A stretch of 64,000 nucleotides of DNA from Alnus glutinosa (taxonomy: Eukaryota; Streptophyta; Magnoliopsida; Fagales; Betulaceae): assembly GCF_958979055.1 (NCBI RefSeq), contig NC_084892.1, positions 4,233,501 to 4,297,500 on the forward strand, written 5' to 3'. Every line of letters starts with the position of its first letter. The stretch's first letter is position 1. The position numbers and the translations under genes were made by a program. The notes beneath the pieces were generated by a model, which was given only the letters and a program-made list of their open reading frames with translations, was not told the DNA's origin and ran no database searches. This document shows, one piece after another, positions 11,650 to 22,291 of the stretch.

Positions 11650-12079
11650 GTGAGAAACTGCCGGAGCGGGAAGCGCCGGAAGACGGACGACGGAGAAGCC
11701 AGCGACGTCACTGACCGGAGAAAAGATCTGTACGGAGAGAAATTTCAGAGAGAGAGAGAGAGGGGCTGGGCAGCGTGCGAAATGAATTGGAAATGAAAAT
11801 TTGATTTTCCCTCTCTCCGGTTTTCTAGCCGCATAAACCAAAAAAGAAAAAGAAAACAATATTTTATGGAAAATGTTAAATTTACAACACCAACACAACA
11901 ATCACACAACAACCCCTCACATGAGGGTGGACCCCACACACTGGGGCCCACCCTCATGTGAGGGGTTGTTGTGTGGTTGTTGTGATGGTGTTGTGTATGA
12001 ATCAAATCCCATATTTTATTGCAAGCCACGTCAACTGTTGTGTGGTTGTTGTATAATATTTGTGTAGGGATCATTTTCC
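10434..12079 (-). repeat. Right terminal inverted repeat of the MULE
   Basis: This is the inverse of the left arm, longer because of an expanded GA tract (11593-11646) and a 143-bp MITE at 11868-12010. The 67-codon frame at 10725-10928 (plus strand) contains EVQKLMVENVSLDKTC and is predicted to be coiled-coil. It could be a captured exon fragment, but its source was not recognised. Confidence 0.85.
11868..12010. mobile_element. 143-bp palindromic MITE nested in the MULE right arm
   Basis: Absent from the left arm, so it is an insertion. It is flanked by the 9-base repeat ATATTTTAT (11859-11867 and 12011-12019). Its centre is a strong hairpin built from AACAACCCCTCACATGAGGG and its inverse. 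The target length and the starts GGAAAATG/GGGATTTG suggest a Mutator-type MITE. Confidence 0.8.
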
Positions 12080-12088
12080 ATATTTTTT

Positions 12089-12655
12089 GAAAAATGTTTT
12101 GATGCGAGTACAAAATAAATAAATATATTTTCTTATTTTAAATTATTTTTTTTATAAAAAAATGTTCTTTTTTTTTTTGTCATCTTAAAAGTAATTCTCA
12201 AATGATGGTGATATATTTTTTAAAATAATAAATTTCATCTATTATTGATACTTCATTTAAAAATCAACTTCTGGACAAAAAAATTAAAAAAAAAATAAAA
12301 TAAAATTGATAAGCGTATCCCTTCTCTTATTAATATATTTATCTTGAGAACATTAATAAGCAGCCATGCACGTAAACAATGGTCGATTCCCTATTTTTCC
12401 CTAAAGTAAATTCAAGCGGCTTATATTTGAATATTTCCATTACCTTATCAATTCGGCAATAGCAATCAGTGCGATCGATGTAGTACATACCATCAACTAG
12501 GTTGGACCAGGGGTTATGCATTATTGGTAGTGTTTGGCAAACGACACTAAAGAGGACATAGTACTTTGTACTATTTACTTTTCTTTTTTCTTTTTTCTTT
12601 TTCACTTTTTTTTTTTTTTTTTTTTCAACAATAATTTAAGTCAAAATATTTTTAC

Positions 12656-12697
<42 letters not shown>

Positions 12698-14747
12698 TTT
12701 TTATATCACATCAATAATTATTATTATTATTATTAAAATATAAAATTCACTAAAATATAAAATTTTTTCACTTTTTTATACAAAATTTTTTTACTTTATA
12801 TCACATAATCACTTTTTATTAATTTTAAAACTAACAATCCTGTGTATATATCTTTGCCAAAAAAAGAGAGGCACTATAAGAGCACTAGCAGCAGATTCCC
12901 AACCATTTTCCTTATATTTATGGAACAAAACTACTTTTTACTTCCCTATAAAAAAATACCCCACAATAGATTCCCTTATTTTTCCCTATATCAATTAAAT
13001 ATTATTTTTTTACTCTTATTTTATTCTTTTTCTCTCTTTCTTATTTTTTTTTCTCTTCCCTATATCAATTAATTATACTTCTTTTATATTAAAATAATAT
13101 ATAGGGAATGAATAGTAGATATGTATACATTGGGAATCACTATTCATTCTCAACCCCCTAATCTAAATATAGGGCATCTGCTGTGAGAGGTTTTTTTGAT
13201 GTTTTTTATGAAATTTTTTCTAAATATAGGAAAGGGAATCAATATAGGGTAACTACTACTAGTGCTCTAACAGCTGGGGTTATGCATTATTTGAGAGAGA
13301 CATGCACTGGTACCAGTACCAGTACCAGTACCAAGGGTGTATGCATTATTTGAGAGAGGCACAGATAGTACTCTACATTAATTTTGGTACAAAATGTATA
13401 TATATATATATATATATAGGCACAGATAGTACTCTACATTAATTTTGGTTCAAAATGTATATATATATATAAAATAAAAAAGAAAAAAGAAGAAGAGAGA
13501 AAATACCATCTAAAAAGTTTACTCACAAAGAAGAAGGAGAAGAAAAAAGAACATGCTAGAAGAAGAAAGAAAGAGAGGCGAAACGTCTAAAAAATCAGGG
13601 GAAAATCTGACTCATATGAAAACGAATAAGGGCAAAACGGTCAAAGCATACGCTGAAAAAAATGCAAAAAAATGAAAAAAGCCAATATTTATTTTTGAAG
13701 TCAAAAGATTTAAAAGGATAAAAACGTAAAACTAAGGCAGGAAAGAAAAGACCAACAATTAGTGATTCGGGTTGGCGTGTCAACCCATCGAGTTTACGTG
13801 TCAACTCATTTAACTAATTTGATAAAAAAATGTGTAATTATCGCGTTATAAATATGTTATAAACGAGTTGATGAGTCATAAACGTGTCATAAATATGTTG
13901 GTGGGTCGTAAACAGGTCATAAACGGGTCATAAACGGGTTATAGCCTAAACACAAACCTTATATATTCGTGTCGAATTCGCGGGTCGTGTCAAAATTGTC
14001 AAGCTTACAAACAAATCTCTTAACTCAACTCTGGAAAAACTTAAAAGGGTAAAAAAATAATTTCAATATAAAAGACAAAAATACCCAACAGATTTTTTAT
14101 TTTTTTTTACCAGCCAAGGATATCAGGATAAAATATTAATTTTGAAAATCCAACAAAATGTTAAAAGACAAAAATATTCCTGTTTGTTTTGGATCCAATG
14201 AAAAAGCAGAAGGGCAAATTCGAAAAAAAAAATACCTAAAATTTTTTTACTGTTCACACGTTCAAATAAATTAATTTTAGTACGTCAAACGTCATGCATT
14301 AATTTTGATAAGTCATGCATTTATTTTGACACACACAGATACTACTCCACATTAATTTTGGTACGTTATGATAGTTGGGAAAAATAACTATTTTGATATT
14401 TTAACTTTTAAAATTTAAAAATGACATTTGAACCTTATAAGATATCAAATTGTGAAAGTCTGAACCTTACAAGCACTCCTAGCTTAACAACACTTTTTGA
14501 GAAAAAAAAAATAATAAATAAATTTAAATATAAAATTCTTAAAACTATTTTTACTTTTATGCGTAAGAATATTTTTTTTGGTGTTTTTGTTAAATGCCAT
14601 CTAAAAAGTTTACTCACACGAACACTAGCTAGTACATGTACTCTCTATCCTTATCTTTAGAGCTGAATATAAGAAACAACAACCACATGCGCGCAGGTTT
14701 AAATTAAAGCATATATAGAAATCCATATACTCAAGCCTGAACCAAAA
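12089..14747. other. BAHD upstream region, repeats and MITE
   Basis: The block 12100-12530 is duplicated at 18580-19060, upstream of the second BAHD copy. T runs lie at 12600-12695. Positions 13308-13333 are a (GTACCA)n array, and 13363-13480 a direct repeat with TA microsatellites. Positions 13770-14000 are rich in ATAAACGGGTC-like words. No coding frame is supported. CATATATAG at 14711 may be a TATA box for the gene at 14748, but it is unusually close to the ATG. Confidence 0.5.
12880..13267. mobile_element. MITE, PIF/Harbinger (Tourist-like), 388 bp
   Basis: Terminal inverted repeats GAGCACTAGCAGCAG and GAGCACTAGTAGTAG are flanked by TAA on both sides (12877-12879, 13268-13270). The interior is AT-rich with no coding. 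A 3-base TAA target fits the PIF/Harbinger group. Confidence 0.7.
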
Positions 14748-16109
14748 ATGATAACCTTCAAGTCTACTTCCCTAATCGTTCCAAGCGAGGCTACCCCAAA
14801 TGGCCTATTACCGTTATCGGAGAGCGACCAAGCGATGCAGTGGACTCATGCGCCTCTCATCATCATTTACAAACCCAACAATAACAAAACCATACCATTT
14901 TCAATTGAGACAATGAAAAATTCCTTAAGCCGTGCATTGGTTCACTACTACCCACTAGCTGGCCGGCTACACTGGATCGAAGGAGGCCGACTGCAGCTTC
15001 ATTGCAACGCCATGGGGGCGCAACTGTCGGAAGCTTACTCTGAAACAAAACTGGATGAATTTGGTGATTTTACACCTAACGGGATAATCCAACATCTTTT
15101 CCCTAGAATTGATTATACTACTACTTCAATTGAAGAGCAGCCTTTGTTTCTGGCGCAAGTAACAAGATTTCCTTGTGGTGGCCTTTGTGTTGGAACAGCC
15201 ATATCACACATTGTGGCTGATGGACGGGCTGCAATGAACTTCACCAACGCATGGGCTAAGTTGGCTCGGGGAGAGGATCTGGGGTGCGATGAGATCCCAT
15301 TTCACGATCGAACCATGTTGCGATCATGTGAAGCACCGCGTTCTGATCATATAGCGTTTACAAAACCACCACTCTTAATAGGTTGCTCCGACACTAAAGC
15401 AGAGCAAAAGAAGGAAACTAGTGCTGCCTTACTGAAAGTCACCAAAGAGCAAGTTGAGGAACTACAGAAGAAAGCCAATCAAAACATGGTACTGTCGGCA
15501 CGACACTATACTAGGTACGAGGCTATCGCAGGCCACATCTGGAGGTGTGCATGTAAGGCACGTGCAGGCGATAATTGTCAACCAACAAGAGTTCGCCTCG
15601 GAGCCGACGGCCGCAATCGGTTCAAACCACCTCTCCCTCAAGGATACTTTGGGAATGCAGTCTTTGAGGCGGTGACATCGACATGTCTTTATGCTGACAT
15701 CTTGTCCGAGCCATTGGGTTTTGCTGCTGGGAAACTGAGGGAAGCAATCGAGAGAGTTACAGATGAGTACATAAAATCCATTCTTGATTTTATAACTAGT
15801 CAAAAAGATGTGGGTCATCTGAGGAAAAACTTCCACATCAGGGGATACACAGAAGCACCCTTCTTAGGGAACCCCAATGTTAGTATCGGCAGCTGGATCA
15901 GTTTGCCATTTTATGGTGTAGATTTTGGATGGGGAAAGCCTGTATACGTGGGTCCAGGGATCTTGAATTCTGATGGCAAGGTGTTTATCATGCCAGGTCC
16001 TGGAGATGAAGGATCTCTCGTCATAGCATTGTGTTTGCAAACACAATGCATGGATTCTTTTAAAGAGATCTTCTATCAGGATTTGATTAAGAATCCATCT
16101 GCCAAGTAG
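14748..16109 (+). CDS. BAHD acyltransferase, spermidine hydroxycinnamoyltransferase-like
   Basis: An uninterrupted 453-residue frame of normal BAHD length. The catalytic HXXXD motif is HIVADG (His154-Asp158), and the structural motif DFGWGKP is at 392-398. The N-terminal opening with SESDQAMQWTHAP and the segment ALVHYYPLAGRL match the clade annotated as spermidine hydroxycinnamoyltransferases in trees. BAHD enzymes move acyl groups from acyl-CoA to alcohols or amines in the cytosol. The exact acceptor here (spermidine, shikimate or other) is inferred from resemblance only. The start is the first ATG, with the usual MITFKSTSLIVPSE opening. There is no intron. A nearly identical but broken copy follows at 19548. 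The 3' flank carries a T run and a TA microsatellite. Confidence 0.93.
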   Translation: MITFKSTSLIVPSEATPNGLLPLSESDQAMQWTHAPLIIIYKPNNNKTIPFSIETMKNSLSRALVHYYPLAGRLHWIEGGRLQLHCNAMGAQLSEAYSETKLDEFGDFTPNGIIQHLFPRIDYTTTSIEEQPLFLAQVTRFPCGGLCVGTAISHIVADGRAAMNFTNAWAKLARGEDLGCDEIPFHDRTMLRSCEAPRSDHIAFTKPPLLIGCSDTKAEQKKETSAALLKVTKEQVEELQKKANQNMVLSARHYTRYEAIAGHIWRCACKARAGDNCQPTRVRLGADGRNRFKPPLPQGYFGNAVFEAVTSTCLYADILSEPLGFAAGKLREAIERVTDEYIKSILDFITSQKDVGHLRKNFHIRGYTEAPFLGNPNVSIGSWISLPFYGVDFGWGKPVYVGPGILNSDGKVFIMPGPGDEGSLVIALCLQTQCMDSFKEIFYQDLIKNPSAK

Positions 16110-16694
16110 TGATCATGATGATGGATGTTTGGTAAGTTATATAGCCCAATTTTTTTAATTCAAGTACAATCTCTCTCATGGTCTAATTAGAGGTTAAATT
16201 CTAGTGTATTTACTTCTAACTACTCTAGGTTTCTTTTTTCCTTTCTTTTTTTTTTTTTTTTTTTTTTTTCATGTTTACTGTTAATTGTTGTGCTAATTAC
16301 TTCCCTCTTGCTATTAATTGGGTTTTCTTGTCTTGCATACCTTGTGTGGTTGTCTTATATATATGTTAAATTTTGTTTTTCATTTAGGCCGGGCGGGCAT
16401 CTTTTGATGCAGAAGACATCGAGGGTACTCCTTAAGTAATTCACGTCGACGGATGGGAGTGGAGAAGTTTGAACGTGCACGGAGGCAACGTACAACCAAA
16501 ATTAGGCTCTATTAATTTCTTTGTTAATTTTAAGCTGGTTTATGATTTATTTTACGAGTTTTAGTTGGTTTATGGTATTTTAAGGAGTTATTGTTCATTA
16601 GTAATCGAATGGCTTTATTTATAATAATTAAGAACTCTTATTCCTTAATGATTGTAAGTCTTTATTTAATTTGTATTAACATTTAGATCTGAAG

Positions 16695-16748
<54 letters not shown>

Positions 16749-17581
16749 CATGATATATATGATATGGACTTGTTTTTCTTGTCATTGGTTGAATAAAATT
16801 TCTTTTAAGAGTTATGACAAAATGTCTGGTTGGTTTGGTAAATTTTTGATAAGTGTTTTAGGTTTTAGTTTTCAATGCGCATTTTTTTTAAAAAAAAAAT
16901 GAAAAATGTTTTGATGGAGCCACATTTGAAGAAAAGTACGTTTTATGTGTGATACATATTTGTGTGGTAAAATTTTGAAAAACGAAAACTATTAAGTGTT
17001 TCTGAAAAGCTAAAAGAAAATAAAAAAGTGGAAAAAGGTTGCTAGAGTTGGTGGTGGTTGCTTGGCGGTAGCCAGGGGCGGATCCAGCCCCCCAACTTGG
17101 GGAGCAAATTGAAAAAAAAAGTTTTGAGAGGCCAAAATTAAAAAAAAATAATAAAATTTGGGGTAAAATTTTAATTTTTTTTTTTTTTTGGGGAGAACCT
17201 TGGGGCCCAAGCCCCTTAATGGCTCAGGGTAGCCATCACAGTTGTGATTTTGTTGCCATGACAAGTGCCACGGGACGGTTCTAGCAGCCACCGCGGGAGT
17301 TGCCAAATGGTTTTGATGACCAACATCATGAAGCTGGTAGAGAAATTGGCGACAATTGCCTCCACTTTTATTTATTTTATTTTATTTTATTTTTAATAGT
17401 AACAAGCAACGTCACGCTTGAAAAATAAGTCTATGCTTAATTATATATATTTTTTAGAAGTATTTTGTGTTTTATTGTTTGAAAAGTGTTTTGTTTCTTT
17501 GAGAAAATAGTTGTGGTTTATTTTGAAAATTGTGTTAACATTTGAATATCTGATATTTGAGAGATCTAAGCCAAAACAAAT
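16110..17581. repeat. BAHD 3' flank, duplicated at 22948-24223
   Basis: Nearly identical to 22948-24223, which shows the duplication unit extends well past the gene. Differences include a long TA microsatellite here (about 16698-16746) and a 154-bp insertion at 17074-17227. No coding frame is supported. Confidence 0.85.
17074..17227. mobile_element. Short insertion, hAT-type MITE candidate
   Basis: Present here and absent from the sister flank (around 23879), with GGTAGCC on both sides as probable target duplication. The ends read AGGGGCGGATCC and GGCTCAGG. A 7- to 8-base target would fit hAT, but the inverted repeats are weak. Confidence 0.55.
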
Positions 17582-18196
17582 TACGCGCCGTTTTATCTGA
17601 TTCAATGCTTGGGGGTAGGCTCTATTTCTTACTCCTATTGCTGATTGCTGATCAATAGTAGTAACTTTTTTTAAAGATACTGATAAAACCTAGTATTAGA
17701 GGATGATAAACCTATATTTAGATGTCTCCAAATTTGTCAAAATTTGGGTCATATCAGATTTTGTAACTTCTTGATAGTCTAGTTCACTACCATCGATGGA
17801 CTGAAATGTTGGGTCATCCCAGATATCGATCTGATTGTTGCAATATCCTTTTCTAGACTGAAATGTTGCGCCAGGGGTGCAAGCACTCCCTGGCTTATGC
17901 CCATGCGCCAGGGAAAACACACCATGCGCCAAGGAAAAAATAAACTCTGGCGCATGCCCATGCGCCAGAGGGTGCAACAATGCGCCAGGAATTATTTCCT
18001 GGCGCTTGTTGGTTCATTCCTAGCAATAATTCTTGTGCCAGGATATTCTGGCATATATGACATATGCCAGTAATTATAAATTTCCAGACACTGCATTTGT
18101 GGTAGATGTAACTGCCAGGAACTAGTTTCCTGGCATTTATTGATTCATTCCTGGCATTTTAAAAATGCCAGGAATGGGCTTTTTTTTTTTGTAGTG
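17582..18196. mobile_element. CACTA (En/Spm) element end
   Basis: The right edge reads TTTTTTTTTTGTAGTG, the inverse of CACTACAAAAA, the standard CACTA terminus. Inside it are many inverted subterminal words such as CTGGCGCATG and CATGCGCCAG (17880-17990) and CCTGGCATTT (18130-18180). The left terminus was not found, so this is a truncated or deleted copy. It sits exactly where the BAHD flank stops matching its sister. The left limit given is only where that match ends. Confidence 0.65.
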
Positions 18197-19158
18197 ATAC
18201 TTTTATTCAACTTAATTCAAAATAACTTGCTTACATGGATATTTATAAGATACAAATTAAATGACCCTTCTAACTTCTTCACATTAACTCCATTCATTTA
18301 CATTTCAAATAACTCTCATGTAACTCCTATGTAAACTAACTCTTGAAAACTCAAAAGACATAACCTCTTCAAGTCACTTAATTAGAAACTTACAAAAATA
18401 AGAAAAAACTCAAATAAATGTTATTAAAAATTAAGTTTAGTATTCAACAGTAAGTTCTCTCTCTATAGTCTCTGGTTTTTGTGTGTGTATGGGTTGCATA
18501 AGTAGCAAAAGAGAAGAGAAAACTCTCTTATGAATATACATGAGTTAATACACGAACTGACATTAATTGCTATTTAACAATGATTGATTTTTTTTGTTTT
18601 CAAAATATTTATTTGAAAAATGTTTGATGTGATAGAAATTAGATATATATATTTTTATTTTGAATTATTTATTAATAGAAAAATGCTCACCTTTTTTTTT
18701 TTTTCTTCTTAAAAGTATTTATCAAATGATGTGTCACCAGCCTATGAAATAGTGACATATTTTCTAAAATAGTATATCTCATTAACATATCATTTGAAAA
18801 TTAACTTAAAAAAAAATATATATAATAAGTGTAAGTGTATAACACATAACACATCTTTTATTAATATATTTATCTTCTGAACATACAAGAAAAACATAAG
18901 CAGCCATGTACGTAACAATGGTTGATTCCCTATTTTTCCCTAAAGTAAATTCAAGCTACTTAATTATATTTGAATATTTCCATTACCTTATCAATGCGGC
19001 AATAGCAATCAGTGCGATGTAGTACGTACATACTATCAACTAGGTCCAGGGGTTGTGCATTATTTGAGACAGGCAGTAGGACCACGGGCCAGGGGTTATA
19101 TGCATTAATTATTTGAGAGAGGCGTGCACTAGGACCGGCCAGCTGGGGTTATGCATTA
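18197..19158. other. Intergenic, partly a duplicate of the BAHD upstream region
   Basis: Positions 18580-19060 match 12100-12530, the region upstream of the intact BAHD gene. The part before that shows nothing recognisable. No gene is supported. Confidence 0.6.
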
Positions 19159-19331
19159 GAGTAATGATTCACTACCATCTTTTAATACAACTTTTCACCA
19201 CCTTGCTTATGTGGCAAGGTGGTCCCCCACCTTATTTTATTTTTAAAACCTAAAAAGTAGTAGGAGACCACCTTGCCACATAAGCAAGGTGGTGAAAAGT
19301 TGTATTAAAAGGTGGTAGTGAATCATTACTC
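19159..19331. mobile_element. Mutator-type MITE 1, 173 bp hairpin
   Basis: Near-perfect inverted halves beginning GAGTAATGATTCACTACC, flanked by the 9-base repeat TATGCATTA at 19150-19158 and 19332-19340. The core word is CACCACCTTGC.TATGTGGCA. It inserted into the leftover upstream sequence of the truncated BAHD copy. Confidence 0.85.
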
Positions 19332-19347
19332 TATGCATTATTTGAGA

Positions 19348-19532
19348 GGAATAATGATTCAATGCCACCTAAATATACAACTTTTCACCACCTTGCCTAT
19401 GTGGCAAGGTGGTCCCCCACTATTTTTTGAGTTTTTTTTATTTTTTAAAAATAAATTAAGGTGGGGGACCACCTTGCCACATAGACAAGGTGGTGAAAAG
19501 TTGTATATTTAGGTGGTAGTGAATCACTACTC
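19348..19532. mobile_element. Mutator-type MITE 2, 185 bp hairpin
   Basis: A sister of the preceding MITE, with the same CACCACCTTGCC.ATGTGGCA core. It is flanked by its own 9-base repeat TATTTGAGA at 19339-19347 and 19533-19541, overlapping the first element's target by two bases. The two insertions stand 16 bases apart. Confidence 0.85.
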
Positions 19533-20589
19533 TATTTGAGAGAGGCACAGCTTCATTGCAACGCCATGGGAGCGCAACTGTCCGAAGCTTACTCTGAAGC
19601 AAAACTGGATGAATTTGGTGATTTTACACCCAACGGGATAATCAAACATCTTTTCCCTATAATTGATTATACTACTACTTCAATTGAGGAGCAGCCCTTG
19701 TTGCTGGTGCAAGCAACAAGATTTCCTTGTGGTGGCCTTTGCGTTGGGACAGCCATATCACACATTGTGGCTGATGGACTGGCTGCAATGAACTTCACCA
19801 ACGCATGGGCTAAGTTGGCTCGTGGAGAGGATCTGGGGTGCGATGAGATGCCATTTCACGATCGAACCATGTTGCAATCATGTGAAGCACCGCGTTTTGA
19901 TCATATAGCGTTTTCAAAACCACCACTCTTAATAGGTTGCTCTGACACTAAAGCAGAGCAAAAGAAGGAAACTAGTGCTGCCTTACTGAAAGTCACCAAA
20001 GAGCAAGTTGAGGAACTACAGAAGAAAGCCAATCAAAACATGGTACTGTCGGCACGACCCTATTCTAGATTCGAGGCAGTCGCTGGCCACGTCTGGAGGT
20101 GTGCATGTAAGGCACGTGCAGGCGATAATTGTCAACCAACAAGAGTTCGCCTCGAAGCCGACGGCCGCAATCGGTTCAAACCACCTCTCCCTCAAGGATA
20201 CTTTGGGAATGCAGTCTTCGATGCGGTGACATCGACATGTCTTTATGCTGACCTCTTGTCCAAGCCATTGGGTTTTGCTGCTGGGAAACTGAGGGAAGCA
20301 ATCGAGAGAGTTACAGATGAGTACATAAAATCCATTCTTGATTTTATAACTAGTCAACAAGATGTGGGTCATCTGAGGAAAAACTTCCACGTACATCAGG
20401 GGATACACAGAAGCACCATTCTTAGGGAACCCCAATGTTAATATCACCAGCTGGATCAATTTGCCATTGTATAGTGTAGATTTTGGATGGGGAAAGCCTG
20501 TATACGTGGGTCCAGGGATCTTGCATTCTGATGGCAAGATGTTTATCATGCCAAGTCCTGCAGATGAAGGATCTCTCGTCATAGCATTG

Positions 20590-21157
20590 TGACGCCGGAA
20601 CAGAATAGCGATTATTCTGTAGGCTAATCAACAGGTAATTTGCAAGGAAGAAACTAGAAAATTCACCCCAAAACAGAGAGAAAACTCTGAATTTTGATAA
20701 TTAATCAATAACAATAAGCTGTCGGAAAAACACCCACAAGCCGGGCTAATATAGCTGAAAATTCGACCTTTAGGATTTTACCAAAAATAGAAAAACCCTA
20801 ATAAAATCTCCTAAGACTTGAAATAAATATAAATAAGCATATTATGGAAATACTTGGTACCAAAGAATATCTCCCAATTAATGGAAAATACTTGGTGCCA
20901 AAGAATTACCATATTAGGGAAAATATAATAACTATAATATTACTTGACGACATCGTAAATATAAATATGGAAATTATGTAAAAGATGAATCAAGGGATTT
21001 GTCGATAGTCTCTTCTTTCCTTTATTCCCTTGATGGATGTTGAGAATTCGGTAGATATTTGTATTCTTAAAATATTTTGTACGATTCCTTCCATTCTCGG
21101 GCTGGTCTTATTCAAGAAATAATTTTCAAATTTTGTGTCTGATTTTCTCCTGCATCA
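20590..21157 (-). repeat. LTR (downstream copy on the element's strand)
   Basis: 568 bp, TGACGCCGGAAC to CTCCTGCATCA on the plus strand. Pairs with 22292-22859. Confidence 0.92.
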
Positions 21158-22239
21158 GTCTCACCGGGTTGGAAAGAATTCGTCCTCGAATTCGAACCTT
21201 CTTTACCTCGATCTTTTGGATGGCCGATCAATTCATTCCATTCCGTATTTCTCAATACCAAAGTAACTTGAAACCAAAAGATAAACAAGTTGCAACCCAT
21301 CACAATGACTAGCCTAACACTAAATTGAAATAAATCAATCTTCTCACGTCTTTCATTTATTTTCTCCAATTCACGCTCTATAAAAGTCTTCAAAGAATTA
21401 TCAATTCTTTCTTGACCACAAAAATTAAAATTGTCAGCTAACACACCGAAACCAACATCCAACTTATTACTAGATGAATTTGATAGAAATCTTTCAATCC
21501 CAATAAAATCAACATAACTAATTTCCTCATTACTCAACTGAAATCTCTCGTTATGTGGACTTTCATCAAACACATGGTAGTCATTATGTTCTTCAATAAA
21601 TTTTATTTCATCAACTAGAAAACTTACCTCATTCAATAAATCCTCTTCGTCAGGATATATGTCGTCACAAATTATTGGAGAGACCCAATCTAAATCTACT
21701 ATAGATTTTTTCTCTTGATCGAACGACAAAGAATCTTCCACAAGATCTTCATCATTGATATCAATATCATAAATTGGTGGAGAATCCCAATTCACAAATC
21801 TTTGTGAAGGATTTTCAACATCTTCATGTTCAACATCATCATGAACATCTCCATGTATGAACTCCTCATCAACGAACTCGTCTCCTTGGAACTCTTCATC
21901 AACAATTTCTTCATCCCGACCACGTTGTTTCCGGTATGGAGCAGGATTGTGATACGGGTTGTCGAAGGTGGAATCGGAATCGGAGTTCATCTCACGATTG
22001 CCGAATTCCTGCGCCGCTAGGCGCTGGGTTAACTCTGCAACTTGCCTCTGCAAATCCTCAATCATCATATCCTGAACGTTACGATCATGGTGCGGAGCTT
22101 CCTCATTCAAAACCTGCTCACGACGACCACCACGACTACGACCACCAACCATCGAAACTGATGAAGAACGATCATGGTGTGGAGCTTCCTTATTCGGAAC
22201 CTGCTCACGACGACAACCATGACTACGACCACCAACCAT
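21112..22239 (-). CDS. Gag-like frame of the young LTR element
   Basis: A long open frame that also stays open upstream to 22290; the first ATG is at 22239. Near the N-terminus it has repeated RRE.VPNKEAPHHDR-like words, then a coiled segment MMIEDLQRQVAELTQRLA, as seen at the start of plant gypsy gag proteins. The rest is very acidic and has no zinc knuckle and no protease or polymerase motif. The frame runs into the LTR. Whether it makes a structural protein is unknown. Confidence 0.55.
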   Translation of the reverse strand: MVGGRSHGCRREQVPNKEAPHHDRSSSVSMVGGRSRGGRREQVLNEEAPHHDRNVQDMMIEDLQRQVAELTQRLAAQEFGNREMNSDSDSTFDNPYHNPAPYRKQRGRDEEIVDEEFQGDEFVDEEFIHGDVHDDVEHEDVENPSQRFVNWDSPPIYDIDINDEDLVEDSLSFDQEKKSIVDLDWVSPIICDDIYPDEEDLLNEVSFLVDEIKFIEEHNDYHVFDESPHNERFQLSNEEISYVDFIGIERFLSNSSSNKLDVGFGVLADNFNFCGQERIDNSLKTFIERELEKINERREKIDLFQFSVRLVIVMGCNLFIFWFQVTLVLRNTEWNELIGHPKDRGKEGSNSRTNSFQPGETDAGENQTQNLKIIS

Positions 22240-22291
22240 CGAAATTGATGAAGAACTCGTCTCAGGAAAGTGCTGAAGCTCTGATACCAAT

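Larger units (their letters stand above)
6069..12079. mobile_element. Mutator-like element with about 1.5-kb terminal inverted repeats
   Basis: The outer ends are inverted copies (GGAAAATATCCCTACACAAA on the left, GGAAAATGATCCCTACACAA read inward on the right), flanked by the 9-base repeat ATATTTTTT at 6060-6068 and 12080-12088. The arms are about 6069-7545 and 10434-12079 and look nearly identical, apart from microsatellite length and a MITE in the right arm. The centre holds a broken FAR1-like gene and an intact-looking GRF zinc-finger gene. No complete MURA transposase is present, so it is non-autonomous. The 9-base duplication and FAR1 relationship point to the MULE superfamily; the very long arms recall foldback-type MULEs. 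Confidence 0.85.

Noticed and set aside
15462-15836. Minus-strand frames inside the BAHD gene (also 20016-20582)
   Set aside because: Antisense shadows of the coding sequence; present in both copies only because the sense gene is conserved.
19536-20441. Second BAHD frame as a functional shorter enzyme
   Set aside because: It lacks the first 82 codons and the promoter and ends before the DFGWG motif, so it is annotated as a pseudogene despite keeping HIVADG.
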